In this document: positions 21,933 through 30,490 of the stretch, piece by piece
Numbering within the stretch: the stretch's first letter is position 1
How the letters are laid out: each line of letters begins with the position of its first letter
Assembly: GCA_029259595.1 (NCBI GenBank)
Contig: JAJDEW010000045.1
Span: 1 to 64,000, forward strand
From: Planctomycetota bacterium
GTDB lineage: Bacteria > Planctomycetota > UBA1135 > GCA-002686595
Direction of reading: 5' to 3'
Length of the DNA: 64,000 bases
Notes under the pieces: model-generated
Told to the model about the DNA's origin: nothing
The model's input: the letters and a program-made list of their open reading frames with translations, nothing else
Databases searched by the model: none
Translations under genes and position numbers: made by a program

Positions 21933-24109
21933 CAGTCTCCCGCCTCGGCCCCGAAGTAGCCCAGATCCGCCATCTCGCGCAGGAGCTTCTCGTCCAGCTC
22001 GACACGCTCGACGTCGCCGAGCGACCGCAGGAGCTCGCGCAGTTCCTCGGCACGCCGCTCCACGATGCCCGCGATCGTCTTCGCGTCGACGTCCTTCAGA
22101 TCCTTCGATTCAATCGGGTCGGCTGCCAGATCGAAGGCGTGCAGGACATGCTGGGGACCGATCCGCTCCGGATCCGCCGGCAGCACGATCTTCCAGTCTC
22201 CATCGAGGATCACCGCCAAGCCCAGCCCGCCCTCCGCACAGTCGAACGTGTAGCCCGTGCGAACCAACGGGTCGTGCAGGAGCGAGGCCTGTTCCCAGAA
22301 AGGCGCCGGAGAGAGCTGCGCGATCCGAGCGATCGTGGCCGCCAGATCGACCAGATTGGCCACGCGTTCGTCCCCTCCGGGCTCGATACCGGGGCCACGG
22401 ATCAAGAGCGGGATGCGAAGCACTTCGTCCCAGACGCCCACGCCGTGAAAGAGCGCGTCGTGCTCGGCGAAGGCCTCGCCGTGATCGCTCGTGAAGACGA
22501 CGAAGCCCTCGTCCGCGGCAAAGCCGTTGCGATCCGCCTGCTCGAGAAAACCACCGAGCGCCCGGTCCAGCTCGAAGACACCTCCGCGGTACAGCGCCTC
22601 GATGCGCCGCGCATGCTCGCGAGCGGCCTCCTGGACCTGCTGATCCCCGTCGACTCCACGCGAGCGAACGAGGCCTTCCAGGAGGTCCATCCACTCACCG
22701 TGCAGGTTCAGCTCGCGGAACGTGAGAGTCTCGTCCGCGCCCGCACTCTCGCCCGATTCGACGGCCGAGAGAATCAGGTCCCGCTGAGCCTTTGCGCCAT
22801 CGAGCAAGTCCAGCCGCCCGGCCAGCTCGTGCACCGTCGGTGGTTCGACGCGGTAGGGTCCGTGCACACGGTAGGTGTGGACGAACAGGAACGTCGGTCT
22901 GCCATCGGAGGCCTCCATGAACGAGACGGCCGCGTCGAGCGTCCCTTGCAGGTCGGTCGCGCTGTGCTCCTCGAACCACTCGAAGCCGCGGTCCATGCCG
23001 TAGCGCTCCGACACGTACAGCGAATTCGTCACCGCGCCCGTTCGATACCCGGCAGCGGACAGCCACTCCGCCAGCGAGGTCATGCCGTCGGTCATGCGCA
23101 CGAGCTTCTGGGTCGATCCGTGTTGGTACGGATGCAGGCCGAGAAAGAGCGAGACGTGCGACGGCAGAGTCCATGCGGCCGGCGCTCGAGCCTCCTCGAA
23201 GCGCTTGCTCTCCTTCGCGAGGGCGTCCAGGACCGGCGTGACGTTCACCTCACTTCCATAGGCCGTGAGATTGTCGGCTCGAAACGTGTCGGCGACGAAG
23301 AGCAAGATGTTCGGGCGCTGTGGCCGGGGCGGCGGCTCGGGAACGACGACCGGTGCGTGGAGGACGACCAGAGCCGGAGGCCCTTGGATCGAAAAGCGGA
23401 AGGTCGCTTCCCCTCGCAAGCCTGCGGGCAAGGGCAGTTCGTGCCGCACGATGTCGGGCCGGCGCTCCACCACCAGTCCGAGCGGCTCGAACACGACGCC
23501 GTCGACCTCGACATACAAGGCGATCTCCGAAGCCGCCACGGGCCCGACACAGGTCGTCGCGAACCGCAAGCTGCCTTTCCTCGGGACCGGGACGGTGACG
23601 CTCTGTTCGTGACCAGCGACGAGCGGGATGCCATCGCTCGTCAAGCCCTCCACGTGCGTGCGCCAGCGGGCTTCGCCCGGCGCCACTTCCGGGTTCGAGG
23701 ACAAGGGGGGAGCCGGCCGACCCACGGCGAGCGGGAGCCCGAGCAAGACGTCCCGCGGTGGCTTCGCCTCCGGGTCCTGCCGCAACCGAATCAGCGCGTC
23801 GCCCTGGGAGAAGTCGGGGCGCTCGGACGTCTTCGTGCGCCAGGCGATCTCCTTGCCCCGCAACAGGAGGCGAGGCCTGCGGTTGGCGAGGCGCGGCAAC
23901 TCGCAGCCCGCGAAGGGATCCGGCGTCACCCAGATGCCGTCGCCCATGTCCTTCCAACCGTCGTCGGGCAGCCTGGTTTGGAGCTCGTAGCGCTTCGCTC
24001 CGTCCAGCCGAAAACCCGCTGTGACCACGGCTGTGCGCGGCTCGTCCTTGGCGCAGCTCGCCGCCAGGATCAGCCACGCGAGCCAAGTAACCCGTGCGCG
24101 TCGTCTCAT
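21932..24109 (-). CDS. Sulfatase-fold lipoprotein with N-terminal beta domain
   Basis: A 725-residue alkaline-phosphatase-superfamily protein. The start at 24109 overlaps the upstream stop (ATGA) and gives a lipoprotein signal ending LILAASC (Cys19). Residues about 40-260 form an extra beta-rich domain. The catalytic domain starts at about 268 (PNILLFVADTFRADNLTAYG) and contains AAWTLPSHVSLFLG near 313 and TSDHGEAFAEHDALFHG near 535. As in the protein at 9216, the Cys/Ser-x-Pro-x-Arg sulfatase signature is replaced by W-T-x-P-S, so a formylglycine sulfatase is unlikely; a phosphoethanolamine or phosphoglycerol transferase/hydrolase is possible. The C-terminus (REMADLGYFG) carries the short LGY motif common to such lipoproteins. 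Confidence 0.8.
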   Translation of the reverse strand: MRRRARVTWLAWLILAASCAKDEPRTAVVTAGFRLDGAKRYELQTRLPDDGWKDMGDGIWVTPDPFAGCELPRLANRRPRLLLRGKEIAWRTKTSERPDFSQGDALIRLRQDPEAKPPRDVLLGLPLAVGRPAPPLSSNPEVAPGEARWRTHVEGLTSDGIPLVAGHEQSVTVPVPRKGSLRFATTCVGPVAASEIALYVEVDGVVFEPLGLVVERRPDIVRHELPLPAGLRGEATFRFSIQGPPALVVLHAPVVVPEPPPRPQRPNILLFVADTFRADNLTAYGSEVNVTPVLDALAKESKRFEEARAPAAWTLPSHVSLFLGLHPYQHGSTQKLVRMTDGMTSLAEWLSAAGYRTGAVTNSLYVSERYGMDRGFEWFEEHSATDLQGTLDAAVSFMEASDGRPTFLFVHTYRVHGPYRVEPPTVHELAGRLDLLDGAKAQRDLILSAVESGESAGADETLTFRELNLHGEWMDLLEGLVRSRGVDGDQQVQEAAREHARRIEALYRGGVFELDRALGGFLEQADRNGFAADEGFVVFTSDHGEAFAEHDALFHGVGVWDEVLRIPLLIRGPGIEPGGDERVANLVDLAATIARIAQLSPAPFWEQASLLHDPLVRTGYTFDCAEGGLGLAVILDGDWKIVLPADPERIGPQHVLHAFDLAADPIESKDLKDVDAKTIAGIVERRAEELRELLRSLGDVERVELDEKLLREMADLGYFGAEAGD

Positions 24110-25428
24110 GGAATCAGGATCAATTCCGTCTGGCGTCCATCGAGATAGCGCACGGTCGTGCCATCGAAGTAGGCGTCCTCTTCGAGCATGAAGCGTACGC
24201 GCTGGCCTCCCCACTCCTCGACGTCGGCCCCGGCGCTCAGCTCGATCGAGAAGACCGTCGACGGACGCAGAGAGTAGTCGCCGGAACCGGGGACGCCTCC
24301 CTGCTGATCCCACATTCCGATCGTGGGTCCTGCGGCGTGGCCGTGGAGACCCAGCGGGTGAGTGTAGATCAGCGCGTCGATGCCTTCCTGTTCGGCACGG
24401 GCACGCGTGGCGGCGAGGATCGCGTTGCCCGAACGCCCGGTGACGAAGGCCTCGGTCAGAAGATCCTGCAAGCGGTTGCCCACGCGCAGTCCGGCGGTCA
24501 GCCCGCGAGGGGCCGACTTCTCGCCGGCGCGCAGGACGTAGGCGTGTTGCTGCGTGTCGGTGTTCAGGCCCAGATAGGTCAGGCCGAAGTCCACGTGCAG
24601 CAGATCGCCGCGGCGGATCGTCATGTTCGCGGGCTCATCGGCGAACGAGCCGGAGGCTTCGACGGACTGCGCGCGCTGGAGGGACACGCTCGGATGGAAC
24701 CACGTGTCGAGCCGCAGGTCGCGGAGGCGTTCGCGGAACCACCATTCGAGATCGCGCGTGGTGGTCTCGCCGGGTTGGACGGCACGATTCGAAAGCCCTT
24801 CGGCGATGATCTCGTGCGCGAGCCGGCACAGCGACGGATAGACCTCCAGTTCGGCGGGGATGCGTGTCTCGAGCCATCCGATCGCGAGGTTCTCGCCGGA
24901 GACGATGCGCGCGCGCAGCGGCTCTGGCAGCGCGCGCTCGAGCGTCTCGTGCAAGGATGCGCTGAGCCCGTCCGCCAGGGCGAAGGTCGGCGACACGTTG
25001 ATCGCGATCTTCCCCGGGTCGTGGGCCGTCAGGAGCTCGCTCAGGCGTGCCCACTGGTCCGGCTCGAGGTCCTTGTCCCAGGCACCTTCGAAGTGCTCGC
25101 CGACGGCGTAGCGCGCGACAGCCAGGCGCTCGACGCCTTCGTCCGGTCCATGGTCCAGAAAGAGCAGGATCGTCGTTCGCCGCGCGTTGAGCCAGGTGGC
25201 CGGCAGCATGGTCTTCACGACGGGGTCCTCGTTGTACTCGCGAGCGATGAGAACCCAGGCATCGACGCCGTTCTCGCGCATCAAGGCCGGAACGATCGTT
25301 CTCAGCCGCGCTCCGAGCCAGGCGTCGCGCAGCTCGGCGCGGCGTCGTTCGGGGAGGACGAGTGGCATGTCGACTCGAGGGACTTCGGCGAAGAGACTGG
25401 CTGCGATCAGAAGAGCGGGCAACGACAC
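24106..25428 (-). CDS. Exported M24 (Xaa-Pro aminopeptidase-like) peptidase
   Basis: A 440-residue metallopeptidase of family M24. The GTG start at 25428 follows GGAGGTG, and the N-terminus MSLPALLIAASLFAE looks like a short signal peptide. The pita-bread domain covers about 180-440 and keeps all five metal ligands: Asp in HVDFG, Asp in LNTDTQ, His in THPLGLHGH, Glu in SIELSAG and Glu in MLEEDAYF. It should remove N-terminal residues before proline or act on related dipeptides. It leads a three-gene coupled operon with the sulfatase-like lipoprotein and the TPR protein. Their shared purpose is not evident. Confidence 0.85.
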   Translation of the reverse strand: MSLPALLIAASLFAEVPRVDMPLVLPERRRAELRDAWLGARLRTIVPALMRENGVDAWVLIAREYNEDPVVKTMLPATWLNARRTTILLFLDHGPDEGVERLAVARYAVGEHFEGAWDKDLEPDQWARLSELLTAHDPGKIAINVSPTFALADGLSASLHETLERALPEPLRARIVSGENLAIGWLETRIPAELEVYPSLCRLAHEIIAEGLSNRAVQPGETTTRDLEWWFRERLRDLRLDTWFHPSVSLQRAQSVEASGSFADEPANMTIRRGDLLHVDFGLTYLGLNTDTQQHAYVLRAGEKSAPRGLTAGLRVGNRLQDLLTEAFVTGRSGNAILAATRARAEQEGIDALIYTHPLGLHGHAAGPTIGMWDQQGGVPGSGDYSLRPSTVFSIELSAGADVEEWGGQRVRFMLEEDAYFDGTTVRYLDGRQTELILIP

Positions 25429-25528
25429 GGGACACCTCCGCGGTAAGCGTGCCAGGGTAGCGGATGGCCTGGTGGGATGGATCGCGTTCCAGGCGATCCT
25501 TCGTCGGCTCGCCGACCCCGGGCGGACG

Positions 25529-26668
25529 TCACGAGGTCGCGAGGACGACCGCGACGACCACCGCCACCACCGCCAGGACGAGCGCGCCGATCTTGACCCA
25601 GCTGTAGGGGGCCTTCCCGACGATCTTGCCGGTCTGACCGTTGATCAGGACGGTGTAGACCTCGTTCTGGAAGCGGTACTGCAGGCTCCAGATCGGCAAG
25701 AGCACGTGCTTCCAGCGCACGTCCGTGAACGTGTCGTGCACGCGCAAGTCGCGCTGTGTGTCTCCGGGTACGTCCCCCGAACAGCGCGCGCGCTGGGAGT
25801 CACGAACGCGCTCTCGACCCTGGTCCCAGCCGCTCTCGAGCTCGACCTCGTACTCCTCCGCGCGCCAGCCGGCGAGGTACTCGGGGCGATACGGCACGAG
25901 CGCCTTCGTATCGAAGCCACCCAGCTCGTCGACGAGCTCGCCGGGCAGCCCCTTCGAAGCCAGGATCAAGACGTCGTCGTAGTCGTCGGAACGCTCGCCC
26001 CAGGCCGGCACCCAACGCACCTTGCGCACGGAGCGCGTCCGGACCTCGGTCTTGCCGTTGACGACCACCGTGTAGGTCTCGGTCACCCAGTAGTAGTAGC
26101 CCGCATCGGCCGACCACGACGAGTCCACGTGGCAGTCGAAGGTCCAGAACGGGACGTAGACCCCGACCGCTTCGAAGCGCTTGGTCTTGGCGAGGGCGTT
26201 CGGGCGCAACCAGAGGCCGGCGATCCAGGCCTGGAAGCTCGCGCGCACCTCCTCCTCGCCGACGTCGAGCGGAACCACGGACTCGGGCCTCAACGCGTTG
26301 CGGTTGGCGTCTTGGGACAGGACGTTCGAGGAGCCGCAATAGACGCAGACCTCGGACGTGCCCTTGCCGCCGTAGGTCACGCCGGCGCCGCAGTTCTGGC
26401 ACTTCGCGACGCGCGCCTCGATCCCGAGCCCGCGCGCCGCGCTCGCGACGGCGTCCAGGGGCCGCTCCTCGATCTCGCCGTCGGCGCGCGGGACCGGCTG
26501 CCGGGCGCCGCAGTAGGCGCAGGCCAGCGCGTCGACCGCCGGGTCCCAGGTCATGTTGGCGGCGCACGTCTCGCACGGGAACTCGTGGACTGGCGAAGGC
26601 GCACGCACGAGCTCCTCGGAAGCATCGTCCGAGGCGCTCGGATCCGGAGTACGGGGGTCTGCGGGCAT
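25529..26668 (-). CDS. Zinc-ribbon protein with C-terminal membrane anchor
   Basis: A 379-residue protein. Two rubredoxin/TFIIB-like zinc ribbons lie at the N-terminus: CETC...CAYC (about 31-54) and CQNC...CVYC (about 90-115). The middle (about 150-330) has WTFDCHVDSSWSADAGYYYWV and a repeated charged beta pattern. One membrane helix ends the chain (IGALVLAVVAVVVAVVLA), preceded by YTVLINGQTGKIVGKAPYSW, typical of bacterial TFIIB-type zinc-ribbon proteins. It would sit in the membrane with its bulk in the cytoplasm. It is divergent, across 166 bases, from an SPFH/zinc-ribbon gene; such pairs recur in bacteria. Confidence 0.75.
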   Translation of the reverse strand: MPADPRTPDPSASDDASEELVRAPSPVHEFPCETCAANMTWDPAVDALACAYCGARQPVPRADGEIEERPLDAVASAARGLGIEARVAKCQNCGAGVTYGGKGTSEVCVYCGSSNVLSQDANRNALRPESVVPLDVGEEEVRASFQAWIAGLWLRPNALAKTKRFEAVGVYVPFWTFDCHVDSSWSADAGYYYWVTETYTVVVNGKTEVRTRSVRKVRWVPAWGERSDDYDDVLILASKGLPGELVDELGGFDTKALVPYRPEYLAGWRAEEYEVELESGWDQGRERVRDSQRARCSGDVPGDTQRDLRVHDTFTDVRWKHVLLPIWSLQYRFQNEVYTVLINGQTGKIVGKAPYSWVKIGALVLAVVAVVVAVVLATS

Positions 26669-26834
26669 GGTCGGGAATTGTGGCGAATCGCTGAAGGGCC
26701 TCCTATGGTGATCGTAGGCGGCCGCCGGCGCGCGGGCTACGCGCCGCTTCGCCGGAGCTTCGCAGGCTCGAACCGCTTCGCGCCAGGTTCCGCCGAACTC
26801 GACCCCAGACCGTCTCGATCAGGAGAGCTTTGCC

Positions 26835-27953
26835 ATGGGAATGATGGATTGGTTCAAGCGCGGCGTCGGCGAGATGATGGTCGCCCGACCGGACGACGCC
26901 AAGTCGCAGGTCGTGTGGAAGCATCCCGACTCCACCATCCCGATGAAGAGCCAGCTCACGGTCGAAGCCGATGAGCGCGCCGTGTTCTTCCGCAACGGCA
27001 AGGTGGTCGCGACCCTCGAGCCCGGACGGCACACGCTCGACTCCGCGAACCTGCCGTTCCTCTCGAACCTGGTCGATTCCTTCACGGGCGGCAACGTCTT
27101 CATCGCCGAGGTCTTCTTCGTCAACGTCCGGGAGACGACGGGCGTCAAGTTCGGCGGACGCGTCGGCCACGTCGAGGATCCCAAGAGCGGAATCCCGGTC
27201 GAGGCCATGGTCCACGGCCAGTTCTCCTTCAAGGTCACGAACCCCGAGGCCCTGATCATCGGTCTGGTCGGTATGGGCCGCGCCGAGTCCCACAGCGTGC
27301 GCTCGTGGATGAAGGAGCAAGTCCTGAAGGTCATCCGCGACCGGATCGGCGAGCTCCTCGTCAAGAATCGCTGGCCACTCCTGGACGTCACGTCCGGTGC
27401 GTACACCGAGGAGATCGAGAAGGACGTCTTGGCCGGCGTCGGCGAGCACGTCAAGGGCTACGGCATCCTCATCGCGCGGCTCGGCAACTTCGTGATCGAC
27501 ATCGACGAAGAGGACGCCTCGAACCTCAAGCGCCTCTACACCGATGCGGCCTACCTGAAGACGGTCGGCGGCGTGCAGAGCTACCAGCAGTTCGCGGCCG
27601 GCAAGGCGCTGATGGGCGCGGGCGAGGGCATGGCCAAAGGCGGCGGCGACGGCGAAGGCGGCGGAGCCGGCGGCCTGATGGGCGGCGCGGGACTCGGCGT
27701 GGGCTTTGGTCTGGCACAGATGCTCGTGCGCGACCCGCGCGGCGGCGAGACGCTCGCACCGGCGACCGCCGGAGTGGTTTGCGGCTCGTGCCAGAGCTCG
27801 GTTCCACCCGGCAAGTTCTGCAACTCCTGCGGCAAGGAGCTCGCCGCGCCCAAGGCCGAAGCACCGGTGGCGGGTGCCTTCTGCACGTCGTGCGGCGCGG
27901 CCATGGGACCCGACGCGCACTTCTGCGGCACCTGCGGTACGAAGCGCTCCTGA
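26835..27953 (+). CDS. SPFH (stomatin/prohibitin-like) protein with C-terminal double zinc ribbon
   Basis: A 372-residue protein of the 'virion core protein/YdjI' type (COG4260-like). Residues about 5-260 form the SPFH region (SQLTVEADERAVFFRNGKVV, VEAMVHGQFSFKVTNPEALI, IEKDVLAGVGEHVKGYGI), expected to assemble into rings or membrane microdomains. A Gly-rich linker (about 258-300) follows, then two zinc ribbons, CGSC...CNSC and CTSC...CGTC. There is no strong membrane segment. AGGAGAG lies just before the ATG. It stands with two other zinc-ribbon genes, which points to one membrane-associated complex; a stress or phage-shock-like role is only a guess. Confidence 0.8.
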   Translation: MGMMDWFKRGVGEMMVARPDDAKSQVVWKHPDSTIPMKSQLTVEADERAVFFRNGKVVATLEPGRHTLDSANLPFLSNLVDSFTGGNVFIAEVFFVNVRETTGVKFGGRVGHVEDPKSGIPVEAMVHGQFSFKVTNPEALIIGLVGMGRAESHSVRSWMKEQVLKVIRDRIGELLVKNRWPLLDVTSGAYTEEIEKDVLAGVGEHVKGYGILIARLGNFVIDIDEEDASNLKRLYTDAAYLKTVGGVQSYQQFAAGKALMGAGEGMAKGGGDGEGGGAGGLMGGAGLGVGFGLAQMLVRDPRGGETLAPATAGVVCGSCQSSVPPGKFCNSCGKELAAPKAEAPVAGAFCTSCGAAMGPDAHFCGTCGTKRS

Positions 27954-27977
27954 GCGCTTCGTGACGTACCGCCCTCG

Positions 27978-28574
27978 ATGACGGCATCCCGCTCGAACTG
28001 CCCGAGCTGCGGCGCGAGCCTCGGGAGCGATACGGACGTCTGCCCGTCTTGCGGGTCCGCTACCGCGCTGACGCAGACCTTCGAACGCGTCCACGCGCAT
28101 CCGGATTTCGAGCGCTGGATGCACCACGTGCCACTCGGCGACCCGCGCCCCGCGCGCGGCACGGGGACCTTGGCGGCGGTCGTGGTCCTGGTGATCCTCG
28201 GCGCCTTCGGCGTCCTTTTCTCGCTCTTCCTCTGCCCGCCGATGGCCTTTCTGCCCTTCGCGGTCGCCGCGATCGGGCTCTACCTGGTACTCGATCAAGG
28301 CCGCAAGGAAGGGCGCCTGCGGCGCCTTCCCGTCGAGCGTCGACCGGCCCGCGTGCTGGACGACGGTGCGCGCATCCTCGACACCTCCGATGGTTCTCAG
28401 CGGCACGAACACCGGATCGACTTGGAGCTCGAAGGCTCCGGGCGACGCACGCTCGAGGCCTCCCCCGAGCTCGCCGGTTCTCTGCGGGCGGGCGACCTCG
28501 GCGTCGCGTACCTGAAGGAAGACCGCCTGATCGAGTTCGCGCGCCTCGTCCATGGCGGTTCTCCCGCGGATTAG
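27978..28574 (+). CDS. Small zinc-ribbon membrane protein with DUF2500-like tail
   Basis: A 198-residue protein starting 24 bases after the SPFH gene. A zinc ribbon (CPSCGASLGSDTDVCPSCG) occupies residues 8-26. Two membrane helices follow at about 62-85 and 88-108. The C-terminal 70 residues (RVLDDGARILDTS, then RAGDLGVAYLKEDRLIEFARL) resemble the DUF2500 beta domain, in which a GD-G-x-L/Y motif precedes the end. It probably forms a membrane complex with its SPFH and zinc-ribbon neighbours. Confidence 0.65.
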   Translation: MTASRSNCPSCGASLGSDTDVCPSCGSATALTQTFERVHAHPDFERWMHHVPLGDPRPARGTGTLAAVVVLVILGAFGVLFSLFLCPPMAFLPFAVAAIGLYLVLDQGRKEGRLRRLPVERRPARVLDDGARILDTSDGSQRHEHRIDLELEGSGRRTLEASPELAGSLRAGDLGVAYLKEDRLIEFARLVHGGSPAD

Positions 28575-28617
28575 CGACAAGGCGCAAACCGTGCCGGCCT
28601 CACGGCGTAAGGCGCCC

Positions 28618-30339
28618 ATGCTCTGCTTGCTCGGATACGTCGTCCTCGGGCTCCTACCGGGCCCGCTTCCGCCTGCCGCGACGCTTCCGCAGCATGTGAG
28701 AGCGACCTACCACGTGTCGATCGACGACCCCGCGGACGAGACGGTCACCGTGCGCCTCGAGCTCGACGGACTGACGAACCTCGATCCCCCGCTCGAGCGC
28801 CTCACTCTGAGCCTGCCCGCGGGCTTCGCCTTCGCCCGCCTGCCCGAGCCACTGCTCGAAGGCCTCTTCGCGGAGGCGGTCGGGAAGGACATCCCCGTCC
28901 GTTCGCCGCGGCCCTTTCACTTCGAGCTGGAACCCGGCGAGCACGACTCGATCCTGCTCGGCTACGACGTCCCGCTCGTCCATCGCGGCCTGGACGAGGT
29001 CCGCGGGCGGGACGAGTACGAGTATCCCTACCTCATGGCGGGACACGGCTTTCTCGTCACGGCCACGCTCTTCCCGACGCCGGACGGGATCGACGTCGAG
29101 CGCTGGAGCGTCGTCTTCGATTTGCCCGCGGGCTGGGACGTCCTGGCGCCGTGGCCACGCCGCGACGACGGCTCCTTCGATCCGGGTTCGCCCGCCGCCA
29201 CGTCGAACGATCTCGTCGCCATCGGTCCGTGGGACACGGCGACGATCGAACTCGGCGACTTCCGCGCGGAGGTCGCGGTCGCCCCCGGCCAGGGTGCACT
29301 GAAGCAAGCCGTCGTCGGTCCGATCACCGAGATCGTGGCCTATCAGCTCGAACTCTTCGGCCTCCCGCCCGAAGGGCGCTACCTCTTCCTGTTCGGGCGA
29401 CCGGACACACCGGGAATGGCGGGGTCGCCCAAGACGAACTCGATGACGCTGAGCGTGGGCAGTGACGTGCGGCACGCCGCGGGTGACTTCATTCCCCATC
29501 TCATCGCGCACGAGTTCTTCCACACCTGGGGCGCGCGCGTCGGCGCGCTGGACGACGACCTGCGTTGGCTGCAGGAAGGCATCACCGAGTACTACGCCAA
29601 CCTCGTCCTCGCCCGGCTCGGAATCACCGACCTGAGCACGTTCAACCAGAGCTTCGTCCAACGGCTCGCGAGCGTCGAAGCGAATCCTGCGGTGGCGCGG
29701 CTTTCGTTGGCGGAGGCCGGAGGGCCGGCCTTCTTCGAGGGCGGCGAGGCGTACAGCCTGGTCTACGACGGCGGCTTCCTCGTCGGTGCCTGGCTCGATC
29801 GCATGCTGCGGCGAGCGCAGCCGGCGACCTCGCTCGATCAGCTCATGCGCCGCTTCTTGAACGAAACGCCCGACGATCGAAGGCCGCTCAAACTCGCGAC
29901 CCTGTCCGAGCTCGTGGCCGAACTGGCCGGGCCGGATTGCGCGAGCGGATTGGCGGCCGTGGTCGAAGAGCCGCTCGGATCGGTCTCGTTCGTCGAATGG
30001 TTCGCCACAGCGGGCCTCGACGTCCGTCGCTCGGTGCTCGAGCGGGAGATCTCCGACCGGAGCCTGCGTGCAAACTTCGACGGCACCTGCGTCAGCGCCA
30101 TCGACCCGAGCGGCCTGGGCTTCCTGCTCGGCCTGCGCCAGGGCGATTGCGTACGAATCGTGAACGGAACCGCCATCGAAGACGAACGCGACATCCGCGC
30201 CGCCTGGCCCAAGCTCACCGACGGCAAGGTGCGGCTCGAATGGACGCGCGCGGACGAGACCCTGCGCTTCGAGGGCGAGTTGCCAAAACTCGTACGCTAC
30301 GAGTCGCCTGCCGAGGCTTGGCGGGCTCATCTCGATTGA
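28618..30339 (+). CDS. M61-like metalloprotease with C-terminal PDZ domain
   Basis: A 573-residue exported protease. The chosen ATG at 28618 gives MLCLLGYVVLGLLPGPLPPAA as signal peptide. The N-terminal beta domain (about 30-220) is followed by a gluzincin catalytic domain with HEFFH (His298-His302), then WLQEGITEYYA, whose Glu about 20 residues later is the third zinc ligand. This arrangement belongs to the M61 glycyl-aminopeptidase and M1-related families. A PDZ domain ends the chain (VSAIDPSGLGFLLGLRQGD, then IRAAWPKL). A TTG/GTG further upstream would overlap the previous gene. Peptide cleavage outside the cytoplasm is expected; the substrate is unknown. Confidence 0.8.
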   Translation: MLCLLGYVVLGLLPGPLPPAATLPQHVRATYHVSIDDPADETVTVRLELDGLTNLDPPLERLTLSLPAGFAFARLPEPLLEGLFAEAVGKDIPVRSPRPFHFELEPGEHDSILLGYDVPLVHRGLDEVRGRDEYEYPYLMAGHGFLVTATLFPTPDGIDVERWSVVFDLPAGWDVLAPWPRRDDGSFDPGSPAATSNDLVAIGPWDTATIELGDFRAEVAVAPGQGALKQAVVGPITEIVAYQLELFGLPPEGRYLFLFGRPDTPGMAGSPKTNSMTLSVGSDVRHAAGDFIPHLIAHEFFHTWGARVGALDDDLRWLQEGITEYYANLVLARLGITDLSTFNQSFVQRLASVEANPAVARLSLAEAGGPAFFEGGEAYSLVYDGGFLVGAWLDRMLRRAQPATSLDQLMRRFLNETPDDRRPLKLATLSELVAELAGPDCASGLAAVVEEPLGSVSFVEWFATAGLDVRRSVLEREISDRSLRANFDGTCVSAIDPSGLGFLLGLRQGDCVRIVNGTAIEDERDIRAAWPKLTDGKVRLEWTRADETLRFEGELPKLVRYESPAEAWRAHLD

Positions 30340-30395
30340 GCTAGCATCCGCCCGGCGGACAGACGAGCGCGCGGGGCTCGGGTCCTCGGAAAAAA

Positions 30396-30423
30396 GGCGC
30401 CGGACCAAGGGAACCGGTGCGCC
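30396..30423 (+). terminator. Hairpin after the M61-like gene
   Basis: GGCGC plus CGG pair with CCG and GCGCC across ACCAAGGGAA, with a two-base bulge, 57 bases after the stop. No T tract follows, so this is only a candidate. Confidence 0.3.
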
Positions 30424-30490
30424 CCGGACGCCGTCTGGCCTCTTTCTGTTGCGTGCACGGCGGAAGCATCCGCTCACGCGGAGGTGCAGC

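Noticed and set aside
25440..25454. Sigma-54 promoter before the M24 peptidase (TGGCAC-GCTTA-CCGC, minus)
   Set aside because: The -12 half is poor, and the start point would fall on the start codon, cutting off the good GGAGGTG ribosome-binding site.
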